The translations under genes were made by a program, and so were the position numbers. Below the pieces are notes generated by a model. The model saw nothing but the letters and a program-made list of their open reading frames with translations, did no database searches and was not told where the DNA came from. This document shows, one piece after another, positions 46,385 through 57,140 of a stretch of DNA of 64,000 nucleotides. Source of the DNA: Metellina segmentata. Taxonomy: Eukaryota > Arthropoda > Arachnida > Araneae > Tetragnathidae. Location: assembly GCA_947359465.1 (NCBI GenBank), contig OX375878.1:82315627-82379626 (forward strand), in the 5' to 3' direction. Numbering within the stretch: the first letter of the stretch is position 1; each line of letters begins with the position of its first letter.

Positions 46385-46665
46385 AGCAGCGAATTAGCAA
46401 CAGGAGAATTGCGAATTCAAAACTCGATCCAACCAAAGACCGTCGTTTTCGTGGGGGTCGGTCGCCTCATATGTTCTTCACGTTGGAGTGTTGTGGAAGT
46501 TTGTAGAGTGGGCTGCCAGCTCAAGTGTTCATCTCGTCATCTGAACGTGGTACCAAATTACGAGGTACGCCTTGTATCTTTCCCTTCGGTAATGATCTGG
46601 ACCGTCGTCAATAGACCGTTCTGTTGGTCAAATGCGACGAATTCAATAACCAACCTGCAAGTAAT
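46385..46665 (+). repeat. SINE A, plus strand
   Basis: Head with GCGAATTAGCAACAGGAG and CGATCCAACCAAAGACCGTC, body TGTGGAAGTTTGTAGAG and GCCAGCTCAAGTG, 3' block GGACCGTCGTCAATAG, tail of ACCAACCTGC type. Moderately diverged. Confidence 0.7.
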
Positions 46666-46674
46666 TTGAACGTG

Positions 46675-46925
46675 ACGTCACACCTTTTTTTTCGGTTACG
46701 TATGTTCTAAAGAATGTTCAGTTTTTCTAAAGAATGGATTCCGAACAAAATTTATGATAGTTAATTGGTCAACCGCAATTGGATAAAATGCCAAACTTCA
46801 CCAAAAAGGGCAAAAAATGAATTTAGTTTTACGTCGTTATTGTAATATGGATAGCAGATGTAAAATGTTTGCTTTTTCGTCTGGTTTACATTCACTCTGA
46901 AAATCCCGTCATTTAATTAGATGCA
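46675..46925. repeat. Dispersed repeat C, copy 3
   Basis: Matches the other two copies: GTTAATTGGTCAACCG, AAATGCCAAACTTCACC, TTTACATTCACTCTGAAAATC. It directly follows the tail of the SINE A copy. Confidence 0.55.
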
Positions 46926-47089
46926 TCATTGTCACAAACTGATGATGCTTTTATGACAAAAGCTATATACAAAGCTATCCGATACTTTCACTGTTATACT
47001 CAGAGCTAGTAAATAACTAGCAAAAGAAGTATTTTCTGAAATGAAAATACCCTGAACTTCAAATAACAATTCATATCTCCAGAGGTCCA

Positions 47090-47990
47090 TTAGTCAACGA
47101 AAGATCCCCGAAAAAACACATTGGGTCGTAATGATTTCCACAACACCTACTTCGCGCCCGCTTCATTTTTTTTAATCTCCCCATGCCAGCCATTTAACGT
47201 AAGCTCAAACGCACGAGTTCCATCCTCCACCAAGTGCATTGTCGTGTTCCCTTTTCAAAAATGGATCCCGAATTCGATTCAAACGCTTTTCAGGCGGTCT
47301 TCTTCCTCCGCGTCTTCCGACGGCAAAACTTCGTAATTAGAGCTCATTAGTGATCGGCTCGTTAATTAATTATCCAGCTCCCCTGAGGGACGATGGACCG
47401 GCCCCCATTCCGCTTCGCTCCCCTCTCCGAAACGACTACAAATGCGAGGGACGGATCTTTGATCTCGCGGGTATTGTTGAACTTATTACCCGAGCGGGCT
47501 TAATATCGCGGGCTCAACTGACTGATGTTGTTTGTTCGGGTAGATTCGTCGATACAGCCGTAGGTGTCGGTATAATTAGTACCGGGTAGGGCACGGGGTT
47601 TGCGATGCTAATTACGGCATTGTATTGGACTGTTTACCGCTGTTTAGGGGATACGAGTGATGGTGGGTGTTTTTTGATGTATGGAATCGCTCGCGAATGG
47701 CGCAACACTTTGAGCATTTTCCTCGTGTCCTGAACGAAGCTCCTAGACTTAATTATTTTTGAAAAGGTCCGTCTTGGTGTACTAATAAAGGTGACGTGTA
47801 TTGCTCTTTTTACGTAAGGAGCTTAGCTACATCAAATTCTGGCGAGGGCGTCTGACGAGCGGTAATTATACTAACTCCACACAGACAGGGGTTTCGCCTG
47901 AGGTTCCACTGTCTCCGTCTGTGTTATTTTCTATTCTGAAAAATCATTCAACTGAGAACAGCAAGGTATTACTAAAATATATCTTGCAAA
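47090..47990. other. GC-richer island with homeodomain-site cluster
   Basis: Repeat-free and GC-rich to about 47700. CGTAATTAGAG, CATTAGTG and TTAATTAATTA (47362-47372) cluster within 50 bases; GCTAATTACG follows near 47607. A plus-strand frame of 79 codons at 47350-47589 overlaps but shows no domain. Candidate regulatory element. Confidence 0.4.
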
Positions 47991-48012
47991 CCCAAGCATA
48001 GTTTCACAACAA

Positions 48013-48966
48013 AGTGTCTTGATTGCTATTCGTATTTCATACCTCTAATTGAAAAACAATTAGTCAAAAATATAAAACAATATGAAGTGAACTTCATACT
48101 TTTAACCCTCTTGGATTGATGTTCGTATTTTCATACCTCTAATTGAAATACAATTAGTCAAAAGTATGAAAGCTATATTTCGTGTATTTAATTCTATTAA
48201 CCCTCTTGGATTGATGTTTGTGTTTCATATCGCCAAATGAAATATAATTAGTCAAAAATACAAAAGCAATATCTCGTGTACTTCATACAATTGATCCTCT
48301 TGGATTGCTATTCGTATTTTCATAGCTCTAATTGAAATACAATTTGTCAAAAATATAAGAGCAATATTTCGTGTACTTCATACTATTAACTCTCTTGAAT
48401 AGCTATTCGCGTTTCATACCTCCAAATGAAATACAATTAGTCAAAAATATAAAAGCGATATTTCGTGTACTTTATACTATTAACCCTCTTGGCCTGCTGT
48501 TCGTATTTTATAGCTACAAATGAAATACAATTAGTCAAAAATATAAAAGCAATATTTGTGTACTTCATTCTATTAACCCTCTTTGATTGCTATTCGTATT
48601 TCATACCTACAAATGGAATACAATTAGTCAAAAATATAAAAGCAATATTTCGTGTACTTTATACTATTAATCCTCTCGGCCTGCTGTTCGTATTTCATAC
48701 CTACAAATGAAATACAATTAGTCAAAATTATAAAAGCAATATTTCTGTACTTCATTCTATTAACCCTCTTTGATTGCTATTCGTATTTCATACCTACAAA
48801 TGAAATACAATTAGTCAAAAATATAAGAGCGATATTTCGTGTACTTTATACTATTAACCCTCTTGGCCTGCTGTTCGTATTTCATACCTCCAAATGAAAT
48901 ACAATGAGTCAAAAATATAAAAGCAATATTTTCGTGGTAGTGTGTGTGGTGTGTACTTTATACTAG
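48013..48966. repeat. 94-bp tandem array with 187-bp higher-order period
   Basis: About ten units. TTAACCCTCTTGG-type starts fall at about 48013, 48106, 48201, 48295, 48390, 48484, 48577, 48671, 48764 and 48858. From 48484 two variants alternate, GGCCTGCTGTTCG (48484, 48671, 48858) and GATTGCTATTCG (48577, 48764). The plus strand is partly open only because of the periodicity. Each unit opens with TTAACCCTC, resembling the TTAA-family terminus. Confidence 0.93.
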
Positions 48967-49222
48967 TAACCCTGAAAGTTAATATCTATATCAAAAGGTT
49001 CCGCGCAGTAGTTAAGTCTCTGGTGCATAAGCCTGTTTCAAACAATTACCATTTCTGGACTAGGATAAATTTGTTTTTCTACTTAGATCCTCATTGGCTG
49101 TTTGTACTTGGGATTTTGTTTTGACGACGTATCTCGTCTCATCAGCAAAACTGACCAGAACTAGACGGACAAACTCTCTCACCCTAAGCAATATTGACCA
49201 TATCGAAAGGCTTATAGGGTAA
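48967..49222. repeat. TTAA-family relative (second subfamily)
   Basis: Segments AATTTGTTTTTCTACTTAGAT, GACGTATCTCGTCTCATCAGC and CTGACCAGAACTAGACGG align with 51157-51388 and 58010-58275. It may be the flank of the element in which the 94-bp array lies. Confidence 0.45.
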
Positions 49223-49224
49223 AG

Positions 49225-50428
49225 TTCTATTCTTAATAAAGTAATACTTGGAAAAAGGTTCAAGTTTGAGTCATATTAGCACAATTACCTTCTGAAAGTT
49301 CATTTCAATTTCATCCAATTTGCTTGTTAAACCGGTTTTTTTTTCTTTTTTGAGCTTATTTCTCTCTCCCAGATTTATTATTCCCTTATGTCATGAGACT
49401 GCTAAGGAATTTCACTAAAAAACAAGCAACATGTAAGGAAATGTAAGAAAATGTTGAGAAACACGTAAATTTCAAAAACTCGAAAAGTATAATTTTTATA
49501 AACTATTTAAGAAGTCTCGTGTGATCTAAAACTTTAAAATATCAAGCAGGCATTCAAGCAATCAGAAAGTTTTTATTTTTTGCATTACATAACATGCACT
49601 ACTGCTGAGAAAGGAATCCCGTAGCGTTCGATTTCACATTACTTGTATCCGTTTCAGTAATTCACCAATACATAAATAATGTCGCTTTCTGTTCGTACGT
49701 GAGTGAAATTTATAACGATATTCAAAAATATAAAACTTTGCTTCCCTATTTACAAATACAACATTGCAAAAACTGTAGTAGATATTTATAACTTATTTTG
49801 CATCGCTCTTACGAGACTACTATCTTAAATCAGAATGTAAGAAAAGAAACTTCACCCGCTGTATTTGAATACCGAATTGAAAAAAAATTGTTATTTACGT
49901 AGGAGTAATGAGAATCACATGTAAGAAAAATATTTTTTTCTCCATATGGACGTTGCATGAATTATTAAAGTATAATTTGTTTGTATGTTTGTTTCTGCTA
50001 GTAACACAAAATACTGTAGTGTTTTATATTCTAATTAATTTTCCTTTTTGTATGTATTTTTACTTCAAAATAAATAAAAGTGTTCCCTTGTAATTACACA
50101 GTTTCTTTAATTAAAAGTAATTACTCGGCTTTACATTAAATTTGTTTCAATTTATTTAGATTACAATGCTGGCTCTTTTGTAATGAACCCTTCAGGACAT
50201 TCGAGAAAGCTCATTAAATAGGAAGTTAATCGTATTTAAAATTTGCTGTATGGCATTTAACAGAGACTTAACAAAACTGCGTAAAATTATGTAATTTTAT
50301 AAACTTTAAATCTTTAAAACAGCACCGACAGTGCATGAAAATACTTCTAAAAATCTAAATCGACAAATATAGGACCGTTTCGGGGGCCTTTTTATTTTAA
50401 TACTATAATAAAGAAATAATAATATCTG
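49225..50428. other. AT-rich unique sequence
   Basis: No shared repeat or gene recognised. Confidence 0.4.
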
Positions 50429-50430
50429 TA

Positions 50431-51022
50431 CACTACCCTACAATAATGGACCGGACACCAGCGGATTTGCATGAAATCGAACTACTTGTTTGGGGGTGTT
50501 TTTCGTGGTATGGCCTCTGACCTTTGCATGTTGTTCCTGGTAAATTGAACGCCGACGCCTACATGAACATTTTGGACAATCAAGTTCTTCCTACACTCTG
50601 GCAATTTGACGGACTGGACGAATATTACTTACCAGACGACAACTCTCCATGTCCTGTTGCAGCCTCTGTCAAGCAGTGGTATCAAAATATGGATATAAAA
50701 TTTATTCCCTGGCCTGCTCAGATTCCCGACCTAAACCCCATAGAGACGAGTTAGAGCGACGATTACGGACCAGGGAACCACGTTCGATATCTACAGCTGA
50801 GCTGGTGACATTCTTGCAGCAGGAATGGACGCAAATACCCATAGCTGTGTATCAAAACCTTGTTGAAAGTATGCCTAGAAGGGTTGCTAGTGTAATTGCA
50901 GCACGTGGGGGACCATCCCCTTGTATTCTTTCATATGTATTCTTTGTATGTATTCTTTCAGCATGTATTCTTTCCCTTATACCATCACATCTTGCTGTCC
51001 TGTCCCTTATTGTAGGGTAGTG
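50431..51022 (+). mobile_element. Internally deleted Tc1-like element, 592 bp
   Basis: Terminal inverted repeats CACTACCCTACAATAA (50431) and the complement ending at 51022, with TA on both sides (50429-50430 and 51023-51024). The first two thirds of the transposase are missing; only the C-terminal part remains. Both ends are intact, so it could have been moved by a related transposase. Confidence 0.88.
50492..50927 (+). pseudogene. C-terminal fragment of a DD34E Tc1-like transposase
   Basis: Starts within a GCFSWYGL-type motif, then HVVPGKLNADAYMNILDNQ, the second catalytic Asp in PDDNSP, and the catalytic Glu in PDLNPIE, 34 residues later. After PIE about ten bases, coding for the usual NLW, are missing, and the rest (ELERRLRTREP to ESMPRRVASVIAARGG) continues in another frame. 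The first catalytic Asp and the DNA-binding domain are absent. Confidence 0.85.
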
Positions 51023-51156
51023 TATGTAGTCAATTAAATAAATACATGTTTCCATTAATGGAATATAGTACCTTTCATTTGTTTAATCTTAAGAATAAAA
51101 AAAGAGAATGAAAATATTGTTCAAGAGTTTTTCATTGAGACAGTTTAAATCTATTT

Positions 51157-51388
51157 ACCTCTACTGGTTGTTTTTCTTCTCGTCAAAAGCTGACCTGTAG
51201 TGCCCAGCCTCGGAGCTAAATCCTGTTCCAATCTGTTCTTGGTTCTGGGCAAGAATAATTTGTTTTTCCACTTGGATTTTCATCCCCGTGGCATAAAATG
51301 GGAGTTTTCCTTGGTGAGATGTCTCGTCCTTAGAAAAATTGACCAGATCTTGTACGAGACATATCGTCGAAGAACTTGGAGCGTTCAA
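51157..51388. repeat. TTAA-family relative (second subfamily)
   Basis: TTTACCTCTACTGGTTG start, GACCTGTAGTGCCCAGCCTC, then AGATGTCTCGTCC and GACCAGATCTTGTACGAG, ending AACTTGGAGCGTTCAA. It aligns with 58010-58275 and 48967-49222. Confidence 0.5.
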
Positions 51389-51534
51389 TGAATTTCTATG
51401 GAAGCATCTTGTGGATTAAAAAACTTTTCAGCGTTACCTCTAATAAGTAAAAGATACAATTCTTGGAGTTCTCTGTCAAATATAAGCGGGGCAGAGCGAG
51501 TTCGCTGGGTTAGTGCACCCGCTAAATACAAAGT

Positions 51535-51800
51535 GTGTCTGTGAATAAAATAGGAACTGCCACCTGCATTAAATGCTTGGTGAAGTCCTATAGATCAGCG
51601 CTTCGAATTTCTATATGGGATGCTTTTGCCCCATTCATAATGCTATCACATTGTAAGCAAGAACACAGTTCATGTATGCACTTGATCTATCATAAGGAGT
51701 ATACTCTACCCCATGAAATAGCATTGGAAAGTATGTTTTTAATTATATTAATGATACGTTTAAACACAAATGAAAGTGTAAACATATTAGTAAAGGGTCT
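51535..51800. repeat. Segment duplicated at about 56330-56520
   Basis: CCCATGAAATAGCATTGGAAAG and AGTGTAAACATATTAGTAAA recur near 56430-56500 with small changes. In both places a minus-strand SINE A tail follows directly, so the segment and SINE were probably duplicated together or belong to one composite repeat. Confidence 0.55.
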
Positions 51801-51811
51801 TCGTGTAGTAT

Positions 51812-52158
51812 GGGTAGGTACGTATTTTAATTGACGTCGTACTGGAGCTACACAACGGGCTATTGACGATGGTCAGGGATCAGTCCCAACGGGAAAGATC
51901 GTAGGACAAAACCACGTAATTTCTGAACAACGTTGGGTAGTGCGCGACCCAGCTTATAGAGTCGCGAATTTACAACAACTGGGTGACGAGCTCGAAATTC
52001 GTTCCAACCAAAGACCTGTCGGCTGGCTTTGTCATCTGACAACGGTTACAAATTAAGAGGTAGGTATTGTCTTCGGATCGTTCTCTTCGGGATTAATCCC
52101 GGATTGCCACGACTAGTTCCAGTATTGACGTAAATTCAATTACCCACTTACCTTAAAG
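51812..52158. repeat. Inverted pair of SINE A copies
   Basis: 51812-51944 is a minus-strand 3' fragment (GGGTAGGTACG to TAATTTCTGAACAACG). It runs directly into a plus-strand copy at 51945-52158 with head (GTAGTGCGCGACCCAGC), a shortened body, the 3' block and tail. The two 3' parts can pair as a hairpin. Confidence 0.65.
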
Positions 52159-52625
52159 TAGTGAGTGAAGACACTATCGGATTGTTCCCCTCGGGAATAA
52201 TCCCGGACTGTCACCAATAGCCGTGTAGTTCCAGTGTGACGTAAATTCAATTACCTACTTACCTTGGAGTGATGAGTGATGACACTATCGGATCGATCCC
52301 TTCGGGATTTATCCTGGACTGTCACCAATAGCAGTGTAGTTCCGATGTGACGTAAATTCAATTACATACTTACCTTGGAGTAGAGTGACGACCCTATCAG
52401 ATCGTTCCCTTCGGGATTAATCTCGGACTGTCACCAATAGCATATAGTTCCAGTGTGACGCAAATTCAATTACTTACTTGCCTTGGAATGATGAGTGATG
52501 ACACTATCGGATCGTTCCCTTAGGGATTCATTCCGGGATTGTTACCAATATCCGTGTAGTTCCAGTGAGACGTAAATTCAATTACAATTACCTAGTTCCT
52601 TGGAGTGGAGAGTCATTACACTGAA
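52074..52625 (+). repeat. 110-bp tandem array of SINE A 3' ends, five units
   Basis: Units begin with a CGGATCGTTCCCTTCGGG-like block at 52074, 52178, 52289, 52398 and 52508. Each unit holds the SINE 3' end (ATCCCGGACTGTCACCAATAG to GACGTAAATTCAATTACCTAC) and about 30 bases of GATGAGTGATGACACTAT spacer. The first unit belongs to the preceding plus-strand SINE copy. Confidence 0.9.
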
Positions 52626-52629
52626 AGTT

Positions 52630-53560
52630 TTAAGAATTGCTGGAACAGAATAGTAATTGGTTCTATACGAAGATTTTTCCTACCTTAACCTTCGTCAGGG
52701 AACAGCACACAGAGCGGAGAAGATAGGCTTCAGTCACCCCAAAGTAATAACCGAATTCAATTTATTAAATTTTAGTTGATTTGAAAACGATTAATAATCA
52801 GAGGATTTACTGAAATATTTTATACTTTCTCCTACGCAATGGGTGAAATTAATTCAAACTTCACTACATTAGCTTCAATGTCTAACAGTTTCTTTTCGCA
52901 TTCTTCAGTTGTTTTGCCGCACGTAAAGGAAGTAGATATTATCGTGTGGACTAGTCATCATCCAGTTCTGGTGGAGTAAATGCTATTATATGCAACTATT
53001 AAAGGTTTTTAAGGTGTTCTGTTAAGATTTCAGAGCAAATCTTCAGCGTTTCCATCATCCTAACATTTTTTTGTATACATTACTCATACAAACTAGATTT
53101 TCCTTTGATTTTTCTAATCCACCATCTATAACATTTAACGGAAGGCGTACTACTAAATCAAAGAATTAATTTGAAGTAGGATGAGGGAAAATCACCTCTA
53201 TGGATACATCATAACTATAGTTAGGACAATTTTTTCAAACCCTTCTGATATACGTAACGAACACACCACTTAAGTATATCAAATATTATGTAAAGTTATA
53301 TCGTGCATATTACGTAAGTATACGCTTGATATAACATTAATTAAATACCTTTCAGCTTTGAAAATATATCCTTTCGAAACATTTTTAAACGTAGCGTTTG
53401 CTGTAATCGAAAGGATTTTATCTACAATGAGAAATAAAACGTTCACTAGGGCTATTGAAGCGTCTAATAAATTTCCTACAACTCTCGAACTGTTTTATAC
53501 TCATCCTCCTTTATAAAAAAACTGAAAGCACTAAAAGTATTTGACTCCATGAACACCCAA
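52630..53560. other. AT-rich unique sequence
   Basis: No shared repeat or gene recognised. Confidence 0.35.
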
Positions 53561-54230
53561 CTTTATCCCCTATCCCAACTTAAGCCCCAGACTCTGCTCG
53601 AGGCCGCGATTAAAAATTAATCTCGGCTTAAAAAGAATCACCGAAAAAGCTCCGCAATCTCCGAACTTGTTTTCCAACTTTTCATTCCAACTTTTTATCA
53701 TTAGGACTTTAACAGTCTATAAAGCAGCTCTCTTTTCCTGAAAAAAAAACCAACAACAAACAGGTACCGGAGCTAAAAAAAGGAGTTTGAGCGATTTAGT
53801 AGACCTGTGCAGTGTGGCCTCGAACGTATACCTTCCCTTTCAATCAATAAAACACATCTCGTGGAAATATTTCACACCCCAAAGCGCCAGGAGCAAGGAA
53901 AGTAATTTAGCGGATTTTTCCTCCTGAAGCAGCGTGCCACTCTCTGCCAAAATACATTTTTCATTTCCTGCGCTGTGCCTTTCTGAAAACGGCACGACAA
54001 AGGTAATGTCGAAGAATTCGAAAACTTTTCATCTCTCTACCCAGTCTACTTGAACTTTTGGGAGGAGGATCCTCTGCCCTTGTACCACACGAGCGCTAAG
54101 AGGTGTTGATGTACGAAGATCTGAGATTTCTCTCTTCTTTTCTTCACAAAGCATTTAAAAGCTTACTGACGGTAAGTGTTTTCTTAAGCCTCTCTGGGAT
54201 ACGCGAGCTTGTAACGTTGTGAGATCCTTT
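53560..54230. other. GC-richer, repeat-poor island
   Basis: Raised GC with motifs such as GATTAAAAATTAATC (near 53609, homeodomain-like inverted sites) and TCAATCAATAAAAC near 53842 (PBC/Hox-like). No dominant reading frame. Candidate conserved non-coding DNA. Confidence 0.38.
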
Positions 54231-54689
54231 GGATCTCTAGAACCAGCAAATTTTGGCTACTCCCTCTTTAAAACTTTTGGATTATTTGAGTACCTATACC
54301 TCGTGCAATGAATAAATAAGCTTATCTTTGTATTTGGTAGACAGAGCTTTTAAAATGTGTCGTGTTTTGTTTATTCACACAAACTTGAGAAATCCTTTCA
54401 CTGTGATAATAGGGAATTTTCGAGGCTTTTAAGACATTTTACGGCACATTTCGTGTCGATTCCGTCTAGTGTTGACACATGGTAATGTAAAGGCGGGTGG
54501 AGTTGCTAGGGTTGGTTGTAGCTTACGTTTGTCAGGAAAAAACTCTTACCTTTGAAGAAATACTCCTTGTACGAAAAGAACGGAAAGTATGGGATATGGC
54601 CTCACAACACCATTTAAATAAAAACCATCAGGACCACATCTTCCTTAAATGCATACATGCTTCACACACTCGATGTACTCTAATGGTGC

Positions 54690-56322
54690 TCTAGTGTTGA
54701 AACTAATTTATAGTACTCCTTAAAGCATTTGCAGCAGGTGGAAGTCACTATTTTATAACGACAGATATGTTTTATATTTAGATGACGCACTCTGCGAATG
54801 GAATGGGTCACCCCTAATGTAATACAGTTTCTCTCCTTACATATTTCTCTAATATATCTAAAATACTAAAAGTAAGTATCTAAGAGCTTTTAAATAAGAA
54901 CTTTGTTGTGTATGAAACAAAATTTTTAAATAAAAAGGCAACCAGACAAGTACATTTTTGATAGCTTTAGAAAATATATCGCTGTATTCCTGAATTTCGA
55001 AGGATGTCCATTCAAGGTTGAGATGGAAAGGTTTCCCAACTGTTACTAGATGAATCATAGTCATCATTGATTTTATCTTTACAGTAGCTTTCTTTTCATA
55101 AGGCATCACAAAATCATTTGAATAAACACAATCAGGGGACATTTTCCTTAAATGTATGCGGACTTCAAGCACCCGAGGTACCCTAGTGGTCTTTTCTTTA
55201 TGCATGGGATTTACTGTCTTTAGTAAACACGGTGATCGTGCTCATGCTACACATAAGCTATCTTTTTCTGCTTTCACATCCCAATATTCTATACCCCAAT
55301 TCACTCTTTCTTCGATTTCATATTTTTTATTTGACGTTGTCTTGTGTTTGTCACAGCTTGTTTCATTTTGACCCTTGTGCCGTTAAATCTAAAAGAAAAA
55401 CAACCATCAGTAAGGGCATGTTTAATATTTTAGTTAAACTTCATCACTATTTTATTGAAATTTGAATGCATATTCTAACTTCCTATCCGGAGTATTCATT
55501 TCGGTTTTGCCTTGTGTTACAATTTCACAAGTTCACGAAAATATTTTACCAGTAAATATATTTCACAGTTTCGCTTTATTAGGCCCTTAAAAATTGTTTT
55601 TCCTTGACTTTTAATACCTTTTTTAATGTCCGCATGGAATTTTTATCTCCATATTGACTGTGACAACGAGACTGTTAATTGTCCCAAAGATTGGCACTTT
55701 GGAAGAACGGAAACAAATTTATCTAATTTAATTTAAATATTTCTTTTGCAAGAAACCGACATCAGACACCTTTCAAATTAGAACTGTCAAAGAAAACATA
55801 AACAAATTCAAAAGCAGGACTCGGCCCTAATCAAGCACTTGAAGGGCTCCTAAAATGATTAAGAGGACTCAACAAAAGCAGAAAGGCCTCCATTTTGGCT
55901 AACAGCCAGGAAAGACAGCTACTGTAAAGATCAAATCGATGACGATTATGATTCATCTAGTAACAGTAACGTTTGGGAAACCTTTCTATCTCAACCTTGA
56001 ATGGACATCCTTAGAAATTCAGGAACACAGTGATCGATTTTCTTACGCTATCAAAAAAATACTTGTCTGGTTGTTTTTTGTTTTTAAAGTTTTGATTCAT
56101 TCAACAAAGTTCTTATTTAAAAGTTCTTAGATACTTGCATTTAGTCATGATTTTTTAGATAAATATGTAAGGAGATAAACTGTATAAAATGAGGCGTGAC
56201 AAGTCCGTTCGTTTGGAGTGCATAAACTAAATGTAAAAAGTACCTGTCGTTATAAATCAGTGATAGCCCCTTGCTATAAATGCTTTTAGGACTACTATAG
56301 ATTCGTTTCAACTGTAGAGTAC
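54690..56322. repeat. Long inverted repeat, about 400-bp arms, 820-bp spacer
   Basis: 54690-55093 is the inverted counterpart of 55911-56322. Matching landmarks are GTTACTAGATGAATCAT (inverted as ATGATTCATCTAGTAAC), GAAGGATGTCCATTCAAGG and CTCCTTACATATTT. Arms are moderately diverged. The spacer contains a SINE B copy. A direct repeat (CCTTAAATGCATACATGC near 54642 and CCTTAAATGTATGCGG near 55145) adds to the structure. No transposase seen. Confidence 0.75.
55215..55410 (+). repeat. SINE family B copy in the inverted-repeat spacer
   Basis: Pyrimidine-rich body, then TTTGACGTTGTCTTGTGTTTG and GACCCTTGTGCCGTTAAATC, and AACAACCATC near the tail, matching family B order. Confidence 0.55.
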
Positions 56323-56519
56323 TTCAATTCGGCAGGGTAATTGCGCAAAGCAAAAAGGATACAAACAAAAATACATGCCCGTTCCCATCCATCATAATAC
56401 AGCACCCATCACGTAAGGCATGTTCAACCCCATGAAATAGCCTTGAAAAGTATCTTTACATGTATCAATGGGTAACAAATAAGAGTGTAAATATATAAGT
56501 AAATGATCCAGAAATGGTT

Positions 56520-56942
56520 GGTTGGTGGTTGAAATAATGTCGCATTGGAACAATACGGTGACGGTTCTGGATTAATCCCAAAGCGAAAGATCCGAAGAAA
56601 ACACTTGGAAGATATGATCCACGGTCAGATGACTAGATCAGCATCCAAACTGGCACTCAAACTCTCCAAACGGACTGTTGGCGAAGGTCCAGGATCAATC
56701 TCGAAAGGAAATATCCGAGAGCAACACCTCGTCATTTCATACAAGGTTCAGACGACGAGGCAACCTTTTAAGCTGGCACCTCACTCGCCATACTTCAACT
56801 CTACGCCAACGTGAAGACATTTGAGGCCACAACGGATATAATTTGCGACAGCCTCCACGTACACGACGATCTTTGGTCGAATCGAGTCTCGAACTAGCAA
56901 TTCTGGTTGCTCGTCCGCTACCCTTCCTACAGGGCTACCGCA
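56520..56942 (-). repeat. SINE A with internally duplicated body
   Basis: The 3' half appears twice. The first is GGATTAATCCCAAAGCGAAAGATCC to ACTCTCCAAACG; the second is CTGTTGGCGAAGGTCCAGG to CACCTCACTCGCC. After these the minus-strand head region follows (GTACACGACGATCTTTGG, TCTCGAACTAGCAATTC). This looks like a tandem duplication of the body or a dimer that lost one head. Confidence 0.7.
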
Positions 56943-57140
56943 GAACAAGTCTGGGAGTGTGTGGGGAAGACTAATCCGTTGGTTCTGTTTGCATAGTTCC
57001 TTTGAGTGTTTATATTATGAGTGCTATTAATCACCAATGTTTATACATTACTCTTTACCGCATTTGTATTTATGATGTCATGTGTTTACATTACTGTTTC
57101 GAGTACATATATTCCTATTCGTTACAACTTGCTTATGCAA

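Noticed and set aside
47350..47589. 79-codon frame MIGSLINYPAPLRDD...
   Set aside because: Composition is protein-like but no family is recognised; it overlaps a homeodomain-site cluster, so I treat the region as candidate regulatory DNA.
48465..48897. Plus-strand open frames with repeated YFILLTL segments that look like membrane helices
   Set aside because: They arise from the 94-bp AT-rich tandem array and are interrupted at unit variants; no start context or domain supports a gene.
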